DNA of 26,538 nucleotides from an uncultured Clostridium sp. (lineage in GTDB: Bacteria > Cyanobacteriota > Vampirovibrionia > Gastranaerophilales > Gastranaerophilaceae). The notes below the pieces were generated by a model that worked only from the letters and a program-made list of their open reading frames with translations, made no database searches and was not told the DNA's origin. Shown here piece by piece: positions 21,882 to 26,538 of this stretch (position 1 is its first letter; every line of letters starts with the position of its first letter). The DNA lies in NCBI GenBank assembly GCA_905212085.1, contig CAJMDF010000029.1, forward strand, positions 1 through 26,538, read 5' to 3'. The translations under genes and the position numbers were made by a program.

Positions 21882-22715
21882 ATGAGAATTCAAAATATCA
21901 AATCAAGTTATATTAATTTTGCATCTTTATCTAATAATACAGAACGTAATCTTTCATTAGAAACTAAAGATTCTCAAAAAGAAAGAAAACAAAAAATTAT
22001 AAAATATACTGTTGCTGCGACAGCTACAGCTGCAATAGTTATAGGTGGTTTGTATTATTTAACTCGCCATGGTAGAAGCGGTATTAAGAAAACAAATTTG
22101 ACAGATAGTGTAAATCCTCATTCAAAAACACCAAATCATGAAATGCCTGATGTTAATGTTGATGGAAGAAAAAAATCAAATGCTGATACAATAGAAAATG
22201 TTTCTAATAAAGAAGATTTAGCAGAACAAGTTGCTAAAAATAATGATGAAAATCTTGCATCAGAAGATAATGTTATCGAAAGCGTAGCTCCTGAAAGATC
22301 AAAATCTAAAAAACGTTCAAGAAAACGTGGTATTCAAAAAAGTGAAAATAATGTAAATTTAGCTGAAATTTCTGATAGTAAAAAGCCTTTTGTTTTAGAT
22401 AAAAAATATTTTGATTTTTCAAAAATTGAAGGGCAAAGATCTGATAATCTGGTTCAACAATTTGAAAACGGGAAACTTGTTAAAGAATTTGCATCGAATG
22501 ACGGAATTCATTTAAATTACTATTCAGAATTTGGTGACAATGGGGACAGAATTCTCGATGTTGAATTTAGAGATAGTTCTGCAATTAAATCCATAATAAA
22601 ATATAAAAATGGGAATTTCTCTAAAGCTGCAATTTATGATAAGGATGGAATAACTCTTATTAAAAATTTTGATAATGAAGAAGAATACGTTAAATATAGT
22701 TTAGATTTTGAATAA
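21882..22715 (+). CDS. Unknown single-pass membrane protein
   Basis: A 277-residue protein starting at ATG 21882; an alternative TTG at 21864 would add six residues and hide the signature. The N-terminus MRIQNIKSSYINFASL resembles the other lineage-type starts. One membrane segment spans about residues 42-60 (TVAATATAAIVIGGLYYL), preceded by a very basic stretch, so the short N-terminus is probably cytoplasmic. A charged, disordered-looking linker follows with a basic patch (SKSKKRSRKRG). The C-terminal region from about 168 alternates short beta-type strands (VQQFENGKLVKEF, SIIKYKNGNFSKAAIYDKDG), loosely like MORN/YwqK-type repeats. The ribosome site is weak. Function unknown. Confidence 0.72.
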   Translation: MRIQNIKSSYINFASLSNNTERNLSLETKDSQKERKQKIIKYTVAATATAAIVIGGLYYLTRHGRSGIKKTNLTDSVNPHSKTPNHEMPDVNVDGRKKSNADTIENVSNKEDLAEQVAKNNDENLASEDNVIESVAPERSKSKKRSRKRGIQKSENNVNLAEISDSKKPFVLDKKYFDFSKIEGQRSDNLVQQFENGKLVKEFASNDGIHLNYYSEFGDNGDRILDVEFRDSSAIKSIIKYKNGNFSKAAIYDKDGITLIKNFDNEEEYVKYSLDFE

Positions 22716-22716
22716 T

Positions 22717-22752
22717 AAAAAAGACTTGAGATATTATTCTCAAGTCTTTTTT
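22717..22752. terminator. Bidirectional terminator
   Basis: A 14-bp perfect stem (AAAAAAGACTTGAG with CTCAAGTCTTTTTT) around an 8-nt loop, with T runs on both strands. It serves the plus-strand membrane protein and the minus-strand lpxD-lpxC-fabZ operon. Confidence 0.93.
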
Positions 22753-22767
22753 TTATTTGTTTAATTT

Positions 22768-23220
22768 TTATTTTAACGCAAAAGTCATATCTGCTTCAAC
22801 GCAAACTTTTCCGTCAACTCTTCCGATACCGTGAGCTTTGCAGATAGGACCTTTAACTTTTGTAAGTTCAATTTCCATATCAAATCTGTCACCTGGTCTT
22901 ACGATATTTTTAAATCTTACACCGTCTACACCTGCATAAAGAGTTAATTTGCCTTTGAATTCAGGCATTGTCATTAATACAGGAGCTGAACATTGAGCCA
23001 TAGCCTCTAATTGTAATACACCTGGCATAATTGGGTTGTTAGGGAAGTGACCTTGGAAGAATTGTTCATTCATAGTCATGTTTTTGTACCCTTTTGCATA
23101 TTTCCCAGGTACACATTCTGTAATTCTGTCTACAAGTAAGAATGGGTAACGGTGGGGAATCATTTCCATAATTTGCATTGTGTCAAATTGCAAAACTTCT
23201 TGTTTAGTTTCTTCTGTCAT
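22768..23220 (-). CDS. fabZ: 3-hydroxyacyl-ACP dehydratase
   Basis: Dehydrates 3-hydroxyacyl-ACP in fatty acid elongation, competing with LpxA/LpxD for the same substrates. The 150-residue hot-dog protein has the conserved PHRYPFLLVDR segment (22-32) and the catalytic pair His58 in FFQGHFPNNPIMPGV and Glu72 in LQLEAMAQ. ATG 23220 has AAGGAG about 8 nt upstream and follows lpxC by 10 nt. It is the last gene of the rfaE2-lpxD-lpxC operon, closed by the bidirectional terminator. Confidence 0.96.
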   Translation of the reverse strand: MTEETKQEVLQFDTMQIMEMIPHRYPFLLVDRITECVPGKYAKGYKNMTMNEQFFQGHFPNNPIMPGVLQLEAMAQCSAPVLMTMPEFKGKLTLYAGVDGVRFKNIVRPGDRFDMEIELTKVKGPICKAHGIGRVDGKVCVEADMTFALK

Positions 23221-23230
23221 TTCTGTCTCC

Positions 23231-24049
23231 TTATTTACATTCTATTAATTTATCTTTTAGTAATTTTGCAGTTTTTAAATGTACTGCATGACCTGCTTCT
23301 TTTACGAGTATTTGGCATCTCAAATTTAGAGGATTTACGCCTGTTAAGTACAAATCGCCGATTAAATCCAGAATTTTATGTTTAATAGGTTCTTTTTCAG
23401 AACGTAATTCCGATGTATATCCATCATCTTTAAGTCCTAATGTATTTTCTATTGTAACACCTTGAGCAAAACCAAGCATTTGAAATTTTTTTAAATCTTT
23501 ATAAAATCCGAATGTTCTGGCTTCAATTATTTCTTGTTTATTTTTAGGATTATATGCAACCCATTGTCTTGTCAAGTCAGGATGATCATAATTTACTGCA
23601 TATGAAATATATAAATCATCTGCAGGAAGTATTACAAGACTCGTTTTCCCGTTTAAATAATATACAGGTTCTGTAACTGTATAATGTTTTGTTTTTTCAA
23701 ATAAATGTTTTTCAATACCTGCTTTTTCAAAAAGTTCAACCCATTTTTTAGAACTTCCGTCAAGTGCAGGTACTTCCATCTCGTCCATACAAATATCAAT
23801 GCTGTCTATTCCGCAAAAAGCTAAAGCAGCTGTTAAGTGTTCTGTCAACATTGCTTTAGATTTTTTGTTCCCTAAAACTACGCAATGATCTGTAGCTAAT
23901 ACGTTGTCAACACAAGCTTCAAATGGTTCGGAACCTTTGATGAAATATCTTATTTTGCCTGTTTTTGACGGGAAAAAGTTTACAGTACAGGGCTTATTTT
24001 TCATAAGCCCGTTGCCTGTTATTGATGTCTCTTTAAGAATTGTGGTCAT
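23231..24049 (-). CDS. lpxC: UDP-3-O-acyl-N-acetylglucosamine deacetylase
   Basis: Zinc-dependent committed step of lipid A synthesis. The 272-residue protein has KETSITGNGL at the start, LTEHL with zinc ligand His71, EVPALDGSS (92-100), RTFGF, and HKILDLIGDLYL giving zinc ligands His224 and Asp228. AGHAVH contains the catalytic His254. ATG 24049 is preferred to TTG 24067: GAGGAT lies 10 nt before it and homology starts there. It overlaps the end of lpxD by 17 nt. It is shorter than Escherichia coli LpxC at the C-terminus, which lacks the long tail used there for proteolytic control. Confidence 0.96.
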   Translation of the reverse strand: MTTILKETSITGNGLMKNKPCTVNFFPSKTGKIRYFIKGSEPFEACVDNVLATDHCVVLGNKKSKAMLTEHLTAALAFCGIDSIDICMDEMEVPALDGSSKKWVELFEKAGIEKHLFEKTKHYTVTEPVYYLNGKTSLVILPADDLYISYAVNYDHPDLTRQWVAYNPKNKQEIIEARTFGFYKDLKKFQMLGFAQGVTIENTLGLKDDGYTSELRSEKEPIKHKILDLIGDLYLTGVNPLNLRCQILVKEAGHAVHLKTAKLLKDKLIECK

Positions 24050-25136
24050 TATTGATATTATCCTCAAATTCTTTTAATAATGGTTCATATTTTCTGAATT
24101 TTGCAAAGATTTCTTGAGCATCTTTCATTGTCTTAAGCTGTTTGATAAAATCTTTTCTTGGCATTGCAGGAATACCTACAACGATTGATTTTTCTGGGAA
24201 TGATTTTGTAACACCAGCTTTTGCAGTTATAATTGTATCTGATCCGATTTCGATATGATCTGCAAGACCTGCTTGACCTGCAATTACAACTCTATCTCCG
24301 ATTACGCAGCTGCCTGCAATACCTACTTGAGATACAATCAAACATCCTTGGCCGATTTTACAATTGTGCCCAATCATTACAAGGTCATCAATTTTTGTGT
24401 TGTCACCTATAGTTGTATTTTCAATTGTACCTCTGTCAATAGTTGTGTTAGCTCCGATTTCTACGTTATTGCCTATTACAACAGCACCGATTGAAGGAAT
24501 TTTAAAGATAACATGTTTTGTATTTGTTTCTTTAATTTCACCATCTTTTCTTGCTTGTTCTATGTTATCAGGGTTTTCTGTTACAAAGCTGAAACCGTCA
24601 GCACCTAATGATACTCCGTGGTGTAAAATTACATCATTTCCGACTTGTACTCTGTCACCTACATTTACACCAGCGTGGAAAAAGCAATTTTTACCGATTT
24701 TTACACCGCCGCCAATATATGAATTAGCTGCAATTCTGGTGTTATTTCCGATTATGGCATCATGTGATACAACTACGTTAGGTCCGATTTCTACGTTTTC
24801 GCCTAATTTAGCTGTCGGATGTATAGTTGCTGTAGGATGAACTCCTTTATATACTTCCGGTGCAACATAGAAAAGATTTAACAATTTCATCATTGCAAGT
24901 CTTGGTCTTTCAACCTCAATAGTTGTAAAACCGTCAATTTGAACTCCTAATGGTACTAATGCAGCTTTTGCTTTAGATTTTGTAAGGTTTGCAATTTCTT
25001 CTTCGCCTAAAGCTAAAGCAAGAGTATTTTCATCTGACAATAGCGGAGGTGCGATTTGTGAAATTTTTACGTCTTCGACCTTTGTTAACATACCACCTGT
25101 GATATGTGCAATTTCTTCTAATGTAAAGGTTTTCAT
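24033..25136 (-). CDS. lpxD: UDP-3-O-acylglucosamine N-acyltransferase
   Basis: Third lipid A step, adding a 3-hydroxyacyl chain to the amino group. The 367-residue protein has the N-terminal uridine-binding domain (about 1-95), a long hexapeptide-repeat beta-helix (about 98-320, starting HPTATIHPTAKLGENVEIGPN), and a helical C-terminal tail. The catalytic His is His257 in DLVMIGHNCKIG. Residues about 186-208 (EQARKDGEIKETNTK) form a polar loop common to this family. It overlaps the GIY-YIG-like gene by 4 nt (ATGA) and lpxC by 17 nt, so translation is tightly coupled. Confidence 0.95.
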   Translation of the reverse strand: MKTFTLEEIAHITGGMLTKVEDVKISQIAPPLLSDENTLALALGEEEIANLTKSKAKAALVPLGVQIDGFTTIEVERPRLAMMKLLNLFYVAPEVYKGVHPTATIHPTAKLGENVEIGPNVVVSHDAIIGNNTRIAANSYIGGGVKIGKNCFFHAGVNVGDRVQVGNDVILHHGVSLGADGFSFVTENPDNIEQARKDGEIKETNTKHVIFKIPSIGAVVIGNNVEIGANTTIDRGTIENTTIGDNTKIDDLVMIGHNCKIGQGCLIVSQVGIAGSCVIGDRVVIAGQAGLADHIEIGSDTIITAKAGVTKSFPEKSIVVGIPAMPRKDFIKQLKTMKDAQEIFAKFRKYEPLLKEFEDNINNDHNS

Positions 25137-25483
25137 ATATTATCTCCTTTTTGTGTAATTTGTTTTTTGTCGTGAAGTTTTGCTGATGTATTCCAAATTT
25201 TTAAAATAGTATCATGCAAATCATTCCATTGTGGATTATCTTCTTTTATTAAAGTTATTATGCTTTCTTTAGAAAGATTTTTTAATTCGTTTTCTCTTAT
25301 AATTACTTGAGAAAGTTCGTCAAATTTTTCATAATATGCAAGTTTGTTTGTTTGGTACTCATTTTTATAAATATCATTTGTTTTATTTTTTATTTCATGC
25401 ATATGCAGTAATAAATTTGAAGTAGCTCCGATTGTAATATTTTTATTTGGCTCATCAAATAGTATGTATATATATTCGCTCAT
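25133..25483 (-). CDS. GIY-YIG-superfamily protein with degenerate active site
   Basis: A 116-residue protein that aligns by eye with small single-domain GIY-YIG proteins of the UvrC/COG2827 type. YIYIL opens it, KLAYYEKFDELSQVIIRENELKNLS matches the middle with its usual Glu, and IKEDNPQWNDL is the typical ending. Key catalytic positions are altered: the YxG of the second motif is TIG (ITIGAT) and the Arg pair that should follow is replaced (NLLLHMHE). It is therefore probably not a nuclease, though it may still bind DNA. It sits between rfaE2 and lpxD, 15 nt after one and overlapping the other by 4 nt. The ribosome site is weak. C-terminal residues from about 92 are extra to the domain. Confidence 0.8.
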   Translation of the reverse strand: MSEYIYILFDEPNKNITIGATSNLLLHMHEIKNKTNDIYKNEYQTNKLAYYEKFDELSQVIIRENELKNLSKESIITLIKEDNPQWNDLHDTILKIWNTSAKLHDKKQITQKGDNI

Positions 25484-25498
25484 AATATGTTAAGAGAA

Positions 25499-25963
25499 TT
25501 ATGCCTCCTTCATTTTTTCAATAGTTTTTGTAGTCGATTTCCCTTCTACAAAATCTATGAATTCAACTCTTGTGCCGTTTTTTTTCATAATATCGGCTTC
25601 AGGAAGAGTTTCCATAGTATAATCTGCGCCTTTTGTGTAAACATCAGGTTTCATTTCATCTAAGAGATTTCTAGGACTGTCTTCATCAAATAATACCACA
25701 TAATCTACACATCTCAAAGCACTTAATATTTCAGCACGATCCATTTCATTATTAATTGGACGTGACGGACCTTTTATACTTTTTACTGATTTATCGGAAT
25801 TTAATAAAACAATTAAATAATCCCCAAAAGTTTTAGTTTTTTCTAAATATCTTACGTGACCGACATGCAAAATATCAAAGCAACCGTTAGTTGTTACGAT
25901 TGTTTTGCCTGCATTATGAATTTTATCAATCAGTGCTCTTAAATCTTCTCTTTTTACTAACAT
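25499..25963 (-). CDS. rfaE2: D-glycero-beta-D-manno-heptose 1-phosphate adenylyltransferase
   Basis: Activates heptose-1-phosphate to ADP-heptose for the LPS inner core. The 154-residue stand-alone nucleotidyltransferase corresponds to the C-terminal half of HldE. The TNGCFDILHVGHVRYL segment carries the HxGH motif (His33, His36), followed by LNSDKSVKSIKGPSRPIN, MDRAEIL and PDVYTKGADYTME, all typical. The kinase half (HldE N-terminal/RfaE1) is not in this window. ATG 25963 has AAGGAAACAGGG upstream. It heads the operon that continues into lpxD, lpxC and fabZ, linking core-sugar and lipid A supply. Confidence 0.95.
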   Translation of the reverse strand: MLVKREDLRALIDKIHNAGKTIVTTNGCFDILHVGHVRYLEKTKTFGDYLIVLLNSDKSVKSIKGPSRPINNEMDRAEILSALRCVDYVVLFDEDSPRNLLDEMKPDVYTKGADYTMETLPEADIMKKNGTRVEFIDFVEGKSTTKTIEKMKEA

Positions 25964-25983
25964 ATCCCTGTTTCCTTACAATA

Positions 25984-25992
25984 ATTGTACCA
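25984..25992 (-). promoter_or_regulatory. Extended -10 promoter for the rfaE2-lpxD-lpxC-fabZ operon
   Basis: TGG plus TACAAT on the minus strand, 20 nt before the rfaE2 ATG. The -35 at 17 bp (GCGACT) matches only GAC of the consensus. Confidence 0.45.
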
Positions 25993-26034
25993 AAAACAGG
26001 TTAGAAAGTCGCACAGGTTTAACAAAAAGTAATA

Positions 26035-26220
26035 TTAAACAATTTTATTAAGGGTTTTTCCAATTCTGTCCCCAATTTTATATGTACCTTCTTGAATTTT
26101 AATATTTGGTTTTTGATTAAAGTATTGATTAATTTTTTCCATTTTGATTTCTTGTTGGATATCATCAAAACGAGTTGGAATTTTGTTTAAATGGTTTTTT
26201 GTGATTGTTGAAAGTTTCAT
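26035..26220 (-). CDS. Small unknown basic protein
   Basis: A 61-residue protein with AGGAG about 9 nt before ATG 26220, so translation is well supported. It begins MKLSTITKNHLNKIPTRFDD, another example of the M-basic-I/L start pattern in this window. The rest is basic and polar (MEKINQYFNQKPNIKIQEG, GDRIGKTLNKIV), with no membrane segment or Cys. It precedes rfaE2 by about 70 nt on the same strand with no obvious terminator between. Function unknown. Confidence 0.65.
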   Translation of the reverse strand: MKLSTITKNHLNKIPTRFDDIQQEIKMEKINQYFNQKPNIKIQEGTYKIGDRIGKTLNKIV

Positions 26221-26295
26221 ATTAATTTTCTCCTATTTGTATTAGTAAAGTAAGTTGAAAATTAAAATTGCTTTTTGTGTGAATATTTGTAAAGA

Positions 26296-26322
26296 AAAAG
26301 TCCGTTTTTTAAACGGACTTTT
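26296..26322 (-). terminator. Terminator after the 45-residue gene
   Basis: AAAAGTCCGTTT (26296-26307) pairs perfectly with AAACGGACTTTT (26311-26322) around TTT. A further TTCTTT run follows on the minus strand. It lies 8 nt past the stop of the small gene at 26331. Confidence 0.85.
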
Positions 26323-26330
26323 CTAAGCTT

Positions 26331-26468
26331 CTAAGCTATTTGTAATGTTTGGTCAAGATAATCTGATGTTAATCTTGGAATGTCAATTTCTTTTTTTAAA
26401 TTTTTTTCAAAATTTTCAATTTGTTTTTTTTGCGTTTCTTGACATTTTTTCTCTTCATTTTTTTTCAT
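26331..26468 (-). CDS. Very small unknown protein (45 aa)
   Basis: I translated this frame by hand. It runs from ATG 26468 to TAG 26333-26331 and encodes a 45-residue, Lys-rich N-terminal helix (MKKNEEKKCQETQKKQIEN) followed by KEIDIPRLTSDYLDQTLQIA. GGAGAT lies 9 nt before the ATG, and a clean terminator follows 8 nt after the stop. The flanking signals make a real gene more likely than chance. A possible -10 (TATAAG) is near 26499-26504. I recognise no family. Confidence 0.6.
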   Translation of the reverse strand: MKKNEEKKCQETQKKQIENFEKNLKKEIDIPRLTSDYLDQTLQIA

Positions 26469-26538
26469 AGTAAAGTAATCTCCATAATTTTTCCCTACTT
26501 ATAAAAACAAATTTGAAGTAAAAAAATTGCTATAATGA

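Noticed and set aside
24050..24067. Longer lpxC starting at TTG 24067
   Set aside because: GAGGAT is positioned for ATG 24049, and LpxC homology begins right after that ATG.
24364..24840. Plus-strand 158-residue reading frame
   Set aside because: Antisense of the lpxD hexapeptide repeats; its repetitive composition mirrors the beta-helix codons.

Overview
The window is AT-rich, densely coded bacterial chromosome carrying core housekeeping genes plus a hydrogenase cluster. It encodes lipid A and heptose (LPS) synthesis, the DXP isoprenoid pathway, DAP/lysine synthesis, strictly anaerobic [FeFe]-hydrogenases and a type IV prepilin-like protein with an FTLAEVLITIGIIGVVAAM-type N-terminus. This mix of Gram-negative envelope, fermentative H2 metabolism and that prepilin signature fits the non-photosynthetic, gut-associated cyanobacterial relatives (Melainabacteria/Vampirovibrionia, order Gastranaerophilales). 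The taxonomy is inference from gene content; no rRNA or tRNA gene is visible.

Layout. 1-2.2 kb, minus strand: a small unknown gene, asd and dapB (aspartate pathway). 2.2-5.0 kb, plus strand: a PC4-like ssDNA-binding protein and priA, whose protein carries a repeat-derived insert before the helicase domain. 5.0-6.9 kb, minus: a prepilin-like gene whose good ATG is separated from the main frame by a C9 tract, and dxr, which contains an in-frame palindromic repeat. 7.0-12.1 kb, minus: a hydrogen module made of a sensory (group C-like) [FeFe]-hydrogenase with a PAS domain, a SpoIIE/PP2C phosphatase, two small [2Fe-2S] proteins and, behind a 14-bp hairpin and its own promoter, a monomeric group B-like [FeFe]-hydrogenase. 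purB follows at 12.1-13.4 kb. 13.41-13.86 kb is gene-free and packed with palindromes.

13.9-16.8 kb, plus: ROK sugar kinase, holA, holB. 16.8-19.0 kb: a small unknown gene divergent from a mini HTH regulator across a palindromic operator, then a GNAT and an M29 aminopeptidase. 19.1-26.0 kb: lipid A genes. rfaE2, a degenerate GIY-YIG protein, lpxD, lpxC and fabZ form one minus-strand operon; lpxA is split off by two lineage-type proteins of unknown function. 26.0-26.5 kb: two very small minus-strand genes, one (45 aa) too short for ordinary ORF thresholds.

How the parts fit. LpxA, LpxC, LpxD and FabZ control the first lipid A steps and fatty-acid supply, and RfaE2 activates heptose for the core. 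The sensory hydrogenase probably reports H2 or redox state through its PAS domain and the neighbouring phosphatase, possibly adjusting the catalytic hydrogenase.

Strongest leads: (1) a phase-variable or frame-disrupted prepilin at the C9 tract; (2) palindromic elements inserted in frame into priA and dxr, with an intergenic sister of the dxr element that differs by a compensatory base-pair change; (3) a shared leaderless-looking start at dxr and purB; (4) a shared N-terminal signature on four unknown proteins; (5) a catalytically degenerate GIY-YIG protein inside the lipid A operon.
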